From: Anisakis pegreffii
Taxonomy: Eukaryota; Nematoda; Chromadorea; Rhabditida; Anisakidae
NCBI GenBank assembly: GCA_035041965.1
Contig: JAPYMA010000752.1
Span: 1-64,000 of the forward strand
Length of the DNA: 64,000 bases
Direction of reading: 5' to 3'
The position numbers were made by a program, and so were the translations under genes. Positions 40,701-55,700 of this stretch are shown here, piece after piece. The notes under the pieces were generated by a model that had not been told where the DNA came from, searched no databases, and saw only the letters and a list, made by a program, of their open reading frames with translations. Numbering within the stretch: the first letter of the stretch is position 1; each line of letters opens with the position of its first letter.

Positions 40701-43700
40701 AATGCACAACTCACCCCAGCAATTTGTTCGTATGCATTTCAGGTGAACCATCCGTACCATCAGCACCAAACAATTTACAAATCAGTCCTCGTGATGCATC
40801 CAGTGTCGAGTTGCGTTGGTTACCACCACTCAGCTCGGTGCACATCCCCTTCTATGAGGCACGCATCTTGTTCATTCTTCCGTCACCTTTTCCTATCTTC
40901 AACATTTTATCATTCCCTAAAAGGATACCTCTGTAATGTTCCCTTTCTATATTGAACCCTTTCGTATGCTCTGTACCTTTGTCCGCTCACTGACTATTCG
41001 TTTCGGATACTTTTGACAGACTCAAGCGAAAATTGCTAACCTTGAGAATACATCAGAAAAATTTGTGCGAATTTGAGGTTACATGCAGATAGCACAACAG
41101 TTTGATTTATTGACGGTGTCAAGCCAAATATTCTCACTTGTCTAGATTTATACGTACCTTTTATCACAGGCAAGTACATAATTAAAATAATCATCAATTA
41201 GTTTTTGTTACTTATTGACAAGCATGCAGAGGCAAACAACTGAAAACTGAGGATTACCCAGAAGCTGAACGCAACCTTCTCCGAACAATGGACGAGTGGT
41301 TGTCGGATTAGAAATGAACGAAAGCGAATGCATTTGATGGTGTTAAAATGATTCAGATTACAATCGAAGATATGCATTCGGGTACGAAACGTACCGAGAA
41401 GGTACCGGGTAGTTATTTTGCGCATATCGTTTCGCAGTTATCCCCGTATTCGTCGTACAATATCTCAGTTAGAGCCGTTACGGAACCGGGTGCATATGGG
41501 GATCTGGCATGGACGATTGTCTCATTGCAACGATACATTGATGGTGTAAAGCCAGAGGCGCCTCAACAAACCCATCGCATATCCCAACAAGAGCAATTAC
41601 AACCTCCAGCTGTTCAGTGCGAATCTGCTACGCCAACCACTCCGTGCACACCACGTAAGCTGCTTCCCTCCTAAATGCCCCTCCAATTATTCATCCTTCT
41701 GACTTTCTGAAATCAAGAACTCTTCCTCCGTAAACCCTCTGCAAGTCCTTCATTTTCCTGATGGAAGCCTCAGAAATTTCAACCCTATTCAGCTTTTCCT
41801 TGCTTATGACTCTGTTTGTCTTTCGCTTTGTTTCGATCGATTACGCCTTCTTGCATAGCTTCTTTCTTGATTTCATAGAACCCACTTTTTAAAGAGCCCA
41901 TTGGTCGGAGAGTATCACACAAGAATGCATCGACTTTGAATTTTGAGTTTGAATCGTCTTCGATCATACAGCAATAAAAATTGTCAATACGACATCTACG
42001 ATCATATTTGATTCTATCTGGTGAATAAGATTCACTGTCGACTGAGTGGTTGTTGCATGAGATTCAATCAAAGCATGGAATTGAATGAATGAATACGAGA
42101 TAATATCACAAAGCACTGCATGGTATATAGTTGGATGAAACTAAGCATCTCGTTCAGATTAACTAAAATTACGTTCAGATATCTTATGATATGAACTGCT
42201 TTTCAAGAAAATTTCAAATCTTCTATCACAACTCAGTTGCGAGATTGAACGACTTCTGGCTACAACGTATCGCGATGCGAAGAATTTGTCTTCACGTATT
42301 TAATAACTTCAAATAATACTATAGAGTAATAATTTCAAAATTGTAGTAGCTCGTGCACATCCCTCGTTAGGCATCGATCAACCGCGTATAGAACAACATG
42401 GTTCTCGAACTGTTCTTAATTGGAACGTTGGTGGTGATACCTCCAATGTTGTTGCGTATCAGGTAACGTACCATTCTTGCATACAACTGCTTTGATGTAT
42501 GCTAGTGTTGTGCGAGGAGAGAATAAAAAAGTTGGGGACGGGCAAAGTACCCGAAAATGGCCGCCGCTCGAAAATGGTCGAGGACGGGGACCCCGAATTC
42601 GGAGACTCCCCGCACAACACCGATGTATGCCTTTTACCCCGAATCAGTGAAGACCATTCACTGTTAAATTAGCTTCGTTCCAGTTGTAACATTGAGTTTG
42701 TTATTTTGCTACCAAAGAAGCAACTTATAAGTTAATAAAATCAGAACAACTCTTAATAAATTTCGTGGTTAGTATGTGGAGGTTGTGACTTAATTATGGC
42801 GAAGTGACAGTTACTTGTTCTGTAGATTGAACTTCGTTCGGAGTCTGATCGCGATTGGCGACAGCACGGAGGTTACGTGATGCATGTTCCCTCCGAGCGA
42901 CAGTTCCGTCAGGAATTGACTGATCTCAAGACGAATGGCCGTTATTTCGTGCGTGTTCTTGCTCTTGACCGAGCCACAAGACGTCAACTTGCCGTCTCAC
43001 CAGTTACCAGTTTCAGTGTGCAATGTCAAGGTATATTGCTCTACCTTATAACCAAATAAAGCGCTCCTTCAATCAGTTAAAGTTCATATAATCACCTAAT
43101 TCCATTAAGATGAATAACAATAAATGTAACAATTCCCACAAATTCAGCGTTGAATTTAAGAAGATTGACTCAAAGGCTAACAACAAGATTAAATGATAAT
43201 GTAATGAACAGCAAAATGAAGTGATGAATGATTTCAGTACCAAGTAAGCCACCAGAGAATGTGCAGCTAGAAGAGATGCTACCAGATGCTGTTCTATTGA
43301 GCTGGACGTACAGCAGCGAGGATGGTTCAGAATGCGTCCCACATTTCGTAATAACAGGATATCAAAATGGAGTTGCATTCAATCAAAAAGTGGATGGTCG
43401 AGTACGTGAATACCGTTTCGAGAATCCAGTTGGCGGCGAATGGCAAGCTGAAATCAGAGCTGGCAATGCGGCTGGCATGGGTCCGTCGAGTTCAATTGCC
43501 AAACTTCAAACTCAGCAACAAGGTTCGCTCAATGATATGTTTGAGATTCACAGATTATTTGAAAGGTTCTACCGAATGTTGTTTATTTATTGCAGATCTC
43601 ACTTTCACTGTTGTTAACAAACAGTTCTACCATTCTCGTGTGATTGATTCCACAACACAGATCTCATTTAATAAGTTTGAAACTGAATTCAATCTTTATT

Positions 43701-46700
43701 TTAAAAAAACGACAGTTTAGAACGATGTAGATAATGGTCTCATTGTCAATGTGATATCAGTATGGCAGTTAATTGATATGAATAACAATCTTGCAAAATC
43801 TGAAAGAGCTGATTGTGGTTGTTGATAAACAAAAAGGCGATCAAATGCTTTTGCCTTCTCTGAGATATAGGCTCGGCCATAACACGAATGAAATTGCTGA
43901 TTTTGCTAGTGTATAGTATTATTATTCTATGGTTTTTATTCTCAGTTGTGCTTCTAGTATGGTTGCTTATGTTATTATCATATCATTGTCATTTACTTCG
44001 TTATCGTCACTAATTTTGTCTGAAATTCAGCTTGCTTTTTTTTGTATATGATCGGTTTCTTCAATCGAGAGATGTTGCGATTTCAGATTGCTAGTGATTG
44101 ATTTAAGAATTAGGGGAAAGTCTGTGAGGTTTAGCAGTATGACTAAGCTATTGGATAGGGAGCAGTATGGAACGAAATGATGCCCTTATGCTTTGCATTA
44201 TTTTGCTTTTCTTCTTATTCGGTTGTTTGCTGGAAATGTGGATAGCGGCTGTAACTGTCATTATCAACCCTCGTTTTTGTTATCATCATTATCAATCTCA
44301 TTTTTTGTTCTATTTTTTCCAACAATGGTACCGACCGGAATTGTGATGAAAATACTTAAGCATTCAACAAGTACCTCAGTTTAAGCCAAGGGAAGATGAA
44401 CGAGAGAATCTCGCTTTGAAAGAGTGACTAATCGCGGGAGGATAGCTGAATTAAGTAATTGTTGATTTGTTCTTAGCCCTCGAAACTGAACGATTTCTAT
44501 GGTAGCGTACCACTTGTCGAAGGCTTGATATTCAGTGACCTATACCTATATGAAAGGTTCCGTAGTGGTTTAAGATGGTCCGGTATGATTGTTGATGTGA
44601 TTGTCATAAATTCGTTTTTATTTGGTTCTGTTCATTTTCATTGCTCGTTTTGCCCTCACCATAGCTGATATACGCTGCCGTACGCTTGCAGTCAATACAG
44701 TGAATGTTCATCATGTCCGTGTTCACCGTTCTATATGTGATCCACGTACTGATTTCTGGTGTCAAGCCCCGTCACAAACATCAGACTACTATTCGGCATC
44801 ACGTCAGTTTGACGAAGGTTCGTTATGAGTATCTGTGTGTTTTGCTTTTCGTTTTGTTTGTAGTGAATGACATTACTTACTTGTGCTGTTTGTTTCGTTC
44901 AATAACTCATTTGTCAGCGTCCATTCCAACGGGTCAATTCATCGCGTTCGCTATTTTTGCTAGCATTAAAGCCATCACTATATCACATATTCTTATTCGA
45001 TCTCTTGATTCGTTCAATTTGCAACTGTTGGTATCATTTTTAACATCAAATCAATGTCATCCCTACAGTTCAATTGCATCTGGCCACAACATTTTGGCAC
45101 TCCATGTTCAGTGGAATAGATCAGTCATGGGAAGGTTGTTCTGCTTAGTCGTTCCCTTCAAGTTCTGCGATGCTCCCTTCAAGATATTCATCCACAGTCA
45201 ATATCGCAATTCCACAAAGTTGATTCAGTGCAAAGATTTGGGCATCAAAAATTTTCAGGCAATGAAACAAATTGCATTCATTGTTCCTAATGGCGCTTAT
45301 TGATGAATTGCTTTCATGTTTTAACATCCACCTCATATCAGAACATTCATGGATGTCTTGATATCTTGTTTGCAACGCACCTTTTGCAAATTTTTACATG
45401 ATTGCAAGCACAAAGTATTTTATCTCGCACATCTCACGTACTATATCATCATTTGTAACCCTCAAGTATGTTTCGTCTTTAAAAAGCTCAATTCCTGCGA
45501 AAAGTACAAATTGTTGTGAAATGCACGAATCCATTAGTGCTGCTTATAAGTATATTCGTTCTCTGAACACTTTTTCACTCCAATAGTTTCCTAGAAGTGG
45601 CAACGCAGATGTTTTGTGACAGAACGACGCAGTCTCAGAGTCCAGTTGAGCTGTCAAACTTGTCAACCCAATCGATTTTCAACATAAGCATTTTCCGAAG
45701 TTATTCATGAGATAATTCCTGGGAAATGCTTGTTTGCATAAAATATTTGGGTCAAATTGATGCTATCGTGTAAATTCATTCATTCCAGAGGATTATGATA
45801 GTGTTGATGATCTCGTACCGATATGTCTGAATAGAACGACTGGTACCTCATGCACAAAACCATTCAATGGTAGAGTGTATAAAAGAATTGATTGCGATTG
45901 TGATTGATTCACTCTGTTCTGTTGTAACCCAAACAATCTTTGACTACATATCCCTTATCACAGAAATCTGATTTCATAGATCCAGTCCAATGTGTAGATC
46001 CTGCTTCCACTCTTATGGGTCCTTCCGTGAAATTTTAGATAATCTAGATAATCAATTTTCATTATGGAATTCTTTTGCATCTGACTTTCCGCATGTACCA
46101 ACCGCATCCGTTTCATGTTTAGGCATGACTCAAAGTAACATTCGTCATGTAAGAAAAGAGAATTCGGAACATCGAAGTTGCATGTTGATGAAACGTCGAA
46201 GCATCACATTCTAGTGCATGACTGCATGATCTTTGCATGATGTGTTCACTTGCAAATGGAACAATATGCACACTCACTGTAGTCTATTCAAAACTAATTT
46301 TTGCATTACTCTATCAAAATCACAAAGTTCACTTTCAGTTTCAGTCACTTGTCCACAACGATCAAATAATTCTCAATCAAAATTTCGAAGTGTTGTATGC
46401 GGTAAGATAATGAATGAATGATGCTGCTGCATGAAGCGTTATCGTTAATAATAGATGCACACTCGTGTGAATTCTGAACGAATTTCTCAAAAGTTTTGGA
46501 CTCCTAAAAGAATCATTCCGTCTGTTCGATGTCATTCGTTTCAGAGCATGCTCGCATACCGAAGCATAACTTATCTCATCTTTAGAGATTTGTCGTAGAA
46601 ACATCCCTAACCTAGAATCTTGTTTGCAAATGTACGAGTAGAGAATATATTAATCTCATGCTTACTCAGAAGAGCGATTCATGCAGTACGTTAAACTGGA

Positions 46701-49700
46701 TAAATCTAGAAGGTGTGCGATTTAAAAAAGGTATTAGATTAGATGGTGTTGAGGTGTTTGGTTGTTGTTGAATTGTGTCTCTTTTGTGAGAGTGTTATTT
46801 GCCGTTTTTTGCTAAAATGTTTATTGCTTTACTAATATTATCATTCGAGAAAATTTTTGTGCAAGTTTTTCAAAATTGATTCAGCATTGATATCAACGCC
46901 ACGAGTAAGCGCCAGAGGAAGCGATCTGAATGTGGAATGGACCAGTGAAGGGAATGGCCGTGGAGTGTTCGGTTATCGTGTGCAGTTCAGGAGTGACAAT
47001 ACTGGATGGAATCCATACGGGTGAATCGAATTTCAGAATTGTTTCAGTTGTCAATTCTATTTGCGATTACAGTTAATGTTAGGGGCATATTCACAATCAA
47101 TTGATGGCCTTTCGTTCGGAGAACAGATTCGAGGCTGCTAAGTGGTTCGCCAACAGTTCTTCGAGGATCACAGAAATATATTGATCTCGTATTCATGAAG
47201 GTCGTTGACTCAATCTGGTTATCTTCAGGCAAATAGTACCATATATTGGTGATAACCAGCGCTATTCGCAAACCTTAAGCGGTCTTCAACTTGGTAAAAC
47301 TTACTATGTTCACATTCAAGTGTTGGATCGTAATTCCTACGTAATGTACACAAGTCCTGAATCATCAGCACGCACAACATGCACTGGTTAGTTGAATGAA
47401 TACGAAATATTCCAAGCTTGCTTGCAATTCTGACTTATCTCCACTGTTACGGAAAGTCAAATAAGATAAGTTTCGCTCACTGATTACACACAAAAGCAGT
47501 TGTCATTCATATCATTCCTTCACTTTATGCCGCTAACTTTGTTACTGTTTCTGAGTGAATTGATTCCTGAATATTTCTGGAGGATACAATAGTTATGCAC
47601 ATAAAACTTTTCGAAGAGTGGAGTGATGTGGATATGTGATGGAGTTCGTTTATGTTGAAGGAGCATCAAAAAATTTCAGCACCGACCCATCCGCCATCTC
47701 ATTTACAAATCGAAGCACCAGATCCAAGACATGTTCGTCTGAACTGGGCACAACCGCCTCAAAGCACATGGCAGTGTGATAATATCCAGGTGGAAATCCA
47801 AGCCACTGAGCCAACGAATCAACCACCTGTTGTCGTTGATGGACGACAAACCACGCACATTTTTAGCAGTGATGCAAATCAACCATGGATTGTTCAAGTA
47901 CGATCTAAGAATCCGGCAGGATATTCACCATGGTCAGCTCCAGTTTCAACAAAAACACCACCTATCGGTGAACTCATTGTTGGTCCGAATGTCAATTATC
48001 GACAAGGAATACCAATAATATCGTGGTCGAGTAAGGAGAGAGTTGATGATCTAGTGGAAGCATACCAACTTGAATGGAGATCTCATCGTGATCCCCAATG
48101 GCGGAAGTATCGTTCTCAGGTATTTCTTCAGTTGTATTATGCGATTGCTGGATTCTGTTATTGCAATTTGATTTTTTAAAGCATATATTCAGTGCGGCAC
48201 CGTATCGGTTCGCTTAATGCATTTTGAATTTAGAAAGGGTTCGTAATATCAAATCAACATTTTCCGTTCCTATTAACTGAACAGCTAGCAAATAATGATA
48301 GCAGTCTTGATAATACGCACCAATGAAGTGAGTGAACATGACGATGATGTTTTCAGATTCCTTACTCTGGTTGGCAAAGGCCCTATAGTATTGACTTAAG
48401 CGAATTGCCCACTGGAGAAATGTACCAAGTTCGCGTACATGCAATTGATCCGAATAAAGCAATCGCGTATACATCACCTTCTGTCAACGTACAAACGCAA
48501 CCAAAATGCTCTTCTCCTCGACGACCACCAGCTGATGTCAGAGTGTCACCAATTGGACCAACACAGATTCGACTCTCATGGAGGGTATAAATCCATAAAA
48601 TAACTTGTGTACATGAATCTTTTACATGAGATTTATTATACTCATAAAACGAAGCCGATGGTTTCATGAAATACTCCTGTGTCCACTAGTCATCTCAACT
48701 TTTTGTCAGTATTGTACTTTACGATGTGATATTCTCACGATAGTGATTTCCACAAAAACCAATCGAAAGTGATAGAAGGACAAGATAAAATGTGAAAAAA
48801 TACCAACATTGATGAAATGTAATTAAGGCATTGCATGAGAGTGAATGGAACTGTGATCGTGTATGGTATGTTGTGAAGTATACCACTCCAAGAACTGAAG
48901 GATTTCGTAATTTAACAAATGGTGAAGATGAAGTTATATTCGATTCTGAACCATTCACACAATGGAGCTTCGAGGTTCAAGCAGCGAATCCCAACGGTGA
49001 ATCCCAGTGGACAAGACCTGTTGTCACTCAAACTCAAGGGACAGGTTCATTACACTCTATATTCTTACCTCATAACACAAATGTTGTTCAAAAGAACACC
49101 TTCTATATAAACACTGAAAATCTTTAAGCACCTGGACCCGTATCCGACTTTCGCATCTATCCAATGTCACCGGATTCGCTGCAACTCTCTTGGAGACAAC
49201 CTCAGAATCCAAACGGAGTTATTACTGGATATGAAATCACCTATCAGCTGCTGTCCAAGTAATTTTTCTTTCATTTGCGATAATTGTTTTTTGTACAATC
49301 GAATAGTTTATTTTTGACTGAACTGAAGTTCAAAATGCTCACATTTCATATTTCCGTGACCTTTAAATTACTGTTTCCAAAAATTTCTGCTGCAGTAAAA
49401 GTGGGAACTATTCAGGGGCATGTGTGACCAGAGACCTGAAAGACCAATAACAGTGTTTTGCGATAAGCCGATGTACACGCTCCAAGGACTATCACCTCAT
49501 TCGCGTTATCGAGTCAATGTGGCAGCCAAAACCAATATTGCTGGTTTGTTTCTACTTTTATGCTTTTTTTGTTCATTCAAGCTTATTTGAAATGATTTAA
49601 TCAATTATTTAACTGTCTGTCTTCAGAGCTTCCACGATCAAATTATTAGAGCTGACTGGATTATTTTCACCTCTTAAGGGACCCATATTTCTATTCTTTC

Positions 49701-52700
49701 TGAAATTCAGTAATTATTTTGAATTAGTATCGTTCAATTCTAATCATTTCAAATTCCATTACTCTTTCAATTCCATATCGAACCTTGGATGCAAGACACA
49801 TCAAGCACACTTTCAGGCGAACCAGTATCGCAGGAATTACAAACAGATCAGTCCGTGCCCAGTGCAGCACCACTCTATATTCGTGTCGAAAATCCACTCC
49901 CGACCGAAGTTGATCTTAGCTGGCAAGCACCCCCATGCTTACAGACGAACGGAGAACTCACTGAATATGAATACGAGATAAGACACGTTGATGGGGATGC
50001 GCAGGTTCCGCTACGTACAGATACGATACATGGAACAAGAGCTAAAATTGTTGGGTTAAGTCCATTCACGCGGTACACAATTCGAATGAGAGCGTTCACT
50101 CGCAAAGGACCAGGACCTTGGTCGCAGCACGTCCACTTTCAAACTGCTGCGGCACCACAGGTATTCAAACCTTCATCTCACTATTCCACCAACCGTTTTT
50201 GAAATCCGGTTGCTTCCTATCCGCAGAGAGAACTGCAAAAATTGTTGCATATTGCGATTGAATTACTCGAATACGATGAAGTGATATTATTATAGTTATG
50301 CTTAGCATAATGTGTATGATATTATTTAAGCAGAACTGTTTCTGCTCTATTTAAAATGATTCCATCGTTGACAGAAAGTCTTGATATTCATTGTGTATGT
50401 TTGGACAACTTGAATTTGATGTGCATTTGCTAGTTGCATTCCAGATCGAACCACCGCCAATGGTTCAAGTGATCAGTACTGGTGCTGATACTGCGCATTT
50501 GGTATGGCAACAACCAAGAGGTTATGTTGATAAATACAAGTGTCAATATGCTATTGTTGGTACACAAAAATATCAGGAACGAGTATTCCCGGCAAATAAT
50601 CCATGCGAACAACAGATTAGCATTGAAAGATTACCAGTATCCGTACCGCAAGGATCTCGCTTGCACTGTGGACGTATCGATGGTTTACAACCCGAAAGAG
50701 AGTACGACTTCAGGGTTTGTTCATCATCTCATCTTTTCCATCCAATCCTTTTATTCACTGTAAACCATTGGTCAGCACGCTTCAAAACAAAGGAACGGTT
50801 CCGACCATGATCGTTAATTTTGTTGAACTTCGTTACTCTTTTGACTATATTCACGACCGGGAGTTGTGTCGACGACAGCTTAATGATCCATCTTCTCGTT
50901 CAGGTTTCGGCTGGTGGTCCAAACGGTCACTGGTCACCGTGGAGTGAATCACAGCGAGGCCATATCACTCAAGGCCCCGTCCAAGTTGGTTCCGTTTCAA
51001 GGATCAGCAGCTCGTCGAATAGTCTTCATATTGGATGGATTGTAAATCCGGCTGACGCGGCGCGTGTCACTGAATATCGCATCTATGTCACACCATTGGG
51101 ACGTGGAGCTAGGCCTCAAACATTTTCAGTGGATCGTTCAACAACACAATATCGTGTTGACAATTTATCGCCAAACACTCTCTACAATATCACCGTTCTA
51201 GCAGCCACCGGTTCGAGACTGCATGCCGGAACGAGCGTTGAAATGAAAACGGATAGTGCTCCTTTGCAGGGCATTCTTTCAGCACCTCGAGTTCTTCTTG
51301 AACAACCAACAGCAGTTAAACTCGAGTGGGATGCACCAGCAGGTACCGTCAGCGGTTTCATCGTTGAGTACCGATTAGGTGATCAATCTTGGCAACAGTA
51401 TGGCACACGCGTTCCTGCGTATCCGGGTAGGCGGACCTACATGGCAGTTGTCGACCAGGTTATTTGATTTTATTTAACCAATCACAAATGTAAATGGTGT
51501 ACTGAACAGTGTAGTACACCATCTACATTTGTGCACGAATATGCATGAAACTGATTGCTTGCTTCCACTCTGAAACGATATGGAGTAATGCCGCCATTTT
51601 TAACTCTTTCCATACATGAAACTTTGATATTACCAGCAGCACTTGATTTCTGAATTGTACGATTCAGTTGAAATATTGTGCGATTACTTCGAAGTATCGG
51701 CTAATAAAGAGTGAATTGTTTTCAGCTACCAACAAACAATGTTGTCGATCTTCGAGTACGTGCCGTATCTGTGCAGAATGAGCAGTCCCCACCCAGTCCT
51801 GAGGTTCGCGCAAGAACCAAGTGTTTAGCTCCCTCACAACCGCCTCAAGGTGTTCGTTTGGATGCACCTTCAACAAACGAAGTTCGAGTATCATGGGCCA
51901 GACCTGGTAAAGATACATGGCAATGTGATCAGTTGAATTTCGATATTGCTTATCGTGTGAGCAATCAACCAGAACGTGTGATACCCGTGCCTGGTGACCA
52001 AACGGAGTACGTATTCTCGGCTGAACCAAATTCACGATGGGCCATCAAATTGCGTTCCAGCAATCAAGTGGGATCGAGTCCATGGAGTTCAGAGCAAACA
52101 ATAATGACACGACAGGGAACGCCTGGAGTAGTGCGTGACTTGAGACTTCGAGCTAGAGGACCTAATGAAGTGCATGTTCAGTGGTCACCACCACTCGTAC
52201 AACGCGGCACGATTGTTGGTTATGATATCAGTTACCGTCTTAAACATCGTCTCGCATGTCCAAATGAAGAGCCGCGCGATGTGAGTCGTGATTTCATCAC
52301 TGTTTATAATCACAAAGATTTGGAGTATACGCTTACGGGTTTACTACCTTTCTCACTGTATGAAGTTCGGGTCAGAGCACGAACTACTGAGTTGGGACCC
52401 GAGGAAACAAGAGAGATCGCTACTGAACAGCAACCACCAAGTTCACCTCCACTTAATCTTCAAACCGGATACGCTCTTGAGCGTTCCATTAATTTCCAGT
52501 GGGAACCAGTTGATTGCTCTCAAAGACATGGTCATATCACAAGTTATGAATATGAGATACTTGGACAAGATGACTGGGCTAAATTAGAGCGACAAATAGC
52601 GAATACAACTGATAATAAGGTGACAATTGACGGACTCACACCATTCACTAAATATGTGATGCGTGTTAAAGCATTTAATAGTATTGGTGGTGGACCAAAC

Positions 52701-55700
52701 ACCGAGAACTTGGATGCAATGACTGCAAAGGCTGATGCACCTTTACCACCGCAAGATTTGGTTGTTGCACTGGAGGGAACCGATTTCTTCATGGTGTCGT
52801 GGCTACCTCCATACCCACCGTATGGACCACACGATGGTTATAGACTTCGATATCAGCTACTGAAGGGTGACACATGGAAGGTGATTGAGAAGAACGTAAA
52901 AGATCCAGCATTAGAATGCCCTCTTGAAAGTCCTCGTTATTGCTTCAATGTGACCGGACTCGAGAACGGTCAGCAATATCGTGTTCAGGTAGCGACACAT
53001 ATTGAAGGTGGCTCATATGGACCTTGGTGCAGTCCAATAATCGCCAACACCCTTCAAGTAATGCCAGATGCTCCAAGAGCGATTGAATTGATCGATAAAA
53101 CAGACCATTCACTGCACATCAGATGGTTACCTCCATTAGATCCAATGGGGTATATAACACAATACAGATTGAGTATTGTATCCATGGAAGATCCACGCGA
53201 TCATGTCAAAACATACCTAGTTGATCATCCAACGCTCACATACCTCTTCGAGCATCTGCAACCCGAAACGTCCTATAACGTCAGCATCTCAGCCGGTACT
53301 AAGCGGGGATTCGGTCCAGTAATCTGGACACGTTATTCGACTGACCCATTCAAGTTGCCCGCTGTATCACAAGCACCACAAGTTACACCAGACGGTATCA
53401 ATGGACTGGATGTGCAATGGAATGGCCTGATGGATCCAAAGAATAGAATACGTGGTTATGTCGTTGAGGTTCGTCCCAGTGATAATCCAACGTTCACAGA
53501 ATATGGGGGTATCGTGAACCATGATTCCGTGAAACGAATTTATCATTCGAAATTGGCGAATCTTGATGCAGATACTCTGTACTTTGTTCGAATCAAAGCT
53601 GTCGACAAGAAACAACGTGTCAGTGAGCCGAGCCCAGAAGGACGAGGAAGAACGGGATGTGCAGGTTGGTAAATTCTTGAAGCTACATTTTCAGACGGCT
53701 ACGTTTAGACAATATCTTGATTTTGAGAAATTCTCGGAAAATTTTTTTTTCAAAACTTCTCGGCTAGATTTTTTCATTCCCAATATCAAGTAAAGAGAAA
53801 TTACCTGAATTAGTGATAATGGTGATAATAGAGAGGCATAAACTCGTAATGAGTTGGATTCGTTGATTAAACACATAAATGGACTTGAATCAATTCGTCC
53901 ACCATCAAGAACTACACGACAACACCACGACAGTGAAATTATGTTTTAGCCCCACGATCACCACCATCCAATGTGAATGCGCAATCGCCATCATCAACAC
54001 AAGTTCGTGTCAACTGGCTTGCCCCAGTTCAAAGTTCATGGCTTTGTTCGAATATCAAATACAAAATCGAATACCAAAACGGTACTGCACCAAGAAAACA
54101 GATTGATCTACCAAGGTATTCATTCGCATCGTTTTCTTTTTCACAATAGATTTTAAACATGGTCTTATCGGCTATTATCATAATGAAAGAATTAATGAAT
54201 TGAATATGAAATTTTTCTGCATGAATTAAATATGAAATTCTAATAATAAAGGATAAAAGTTGCAGCGGAACAACTGAACAAGTTCTCGACTCAGCTCCAA
54301 ACACGATTTGGCGTGTGCGCGTTCGTGTTGAGAATGAGGCTGGTGCTTCGGACTGGAGTAAAGAAGTATCGGTAACAACCGGCGAAGGTGCACCAGGTCC
54401 CATCGGTGACTTGGATGCCAGAGCAACCGGTCCGAATGCAGCGATTGTGACATGGAGAGCACCGGTTCAACCGAATGGTCAAATAACCGGCTATACGGTG
54501 GTATATCAACTGAAATCAAGAGGTGAATGCGGTCCTCGTACATCGCAACCGATCACGAAGCACGTTCGTGGTGAAAAACTCACACTTGATGATCTTCTGC
54601 CAGACTCCACGTACGAAATTCATGTTGTCGCACATACCTCACAAACCGGACCTCAATCCGAAACGGTCACATTGACTACTGAAGAAGCACGTAAGTCATC
54701 TGAATATTCCTCGTTCTTCTATTGAGATCGCGAATTTACGACAATACTTCTTTTCACTAATACATTTTTTTGATCGATAGTTCAGTGATAAAGGTGTGAT
54801 TACATTCATACAAGTTACCAAAACGAGCATTGACCTTATCAGTTTAAGGCATCTTCACATAGTTGCGAAATCGAATTGTGATCCGCATTATTATCATAGA
54901 TTATCTAAATATTAGGATGAGAACGTAGTAATTCACGGCGTTCATATTCCGAAAGGAAAATAATTAAGCGCGATGTTTATGTCTGCAAAGGTTTGCAAAA
55001 TTTCTGTCTCGCAAGCGATTGCATTGAACGTATTTCAGCACCGACCGGACCACCACAGCACGTTCACATGAGTTCAGTGACACAGACTCGAGGAGATCTG
55101 TTATGGAATGAACCGGATTGTGAAGCAAGGAATGGCAAAATAATGGAATATGATTATCAGCTGGAAAGTATCGATAAATGGGATGAAAACCGTGTGGATC
55201 ATAGCATTGCTCGACGCGTTTCGTTCGATCAATTGGTGCCTTATACCAGGTATCGAGCTCGAGTTCGAGCCACTAACTCCAAAGGTGAAGGACCTTACTC
55301 GGAATGGACTTCATTCCAAACACTACCTGCATGTGAGTTGAATTCACTGCTCCACTTTCACTTTGAAGCAATGAACATGTCAGTTGTAATGTATGTGATT
55401 CACCTTCAACTGTGTTCAAGCGTTCAATTCTGTTTCTCCATCCAACTTTGCGATGACATTCAGTTTCGATTACTTTGATAAAATAGCAAAATTGTTCGCG
55501 AGATAGTTTTTGTTTTTAGAGGTAGAAAAATTTCGCATGAAGTATTTGTTGCATATATCTGCGATGGACCGAATCATATCATCTGGTTTATTTTGTTGCA
55601 GCACCACCACAGCCTTCTGATCTCAACGAAGAACGATCATTCCCGCATGCCATCGAAATATCATTCCTACCTCCTTCACCACCACATGGAGTGATCAATG

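Noticed and set aside
44704..45303. Plus-strand 199-aa frame, longest outside the FN3 exons
   Set aside because: It crosses two better exon candidates in a different frame, is hydrophobic and AT-rich, and has no recognisable domain. Kept only as background.
51664..52035. Minus-strand 123-aa frame
   Set aside because: Antisense shadow of the large FN3 exon.
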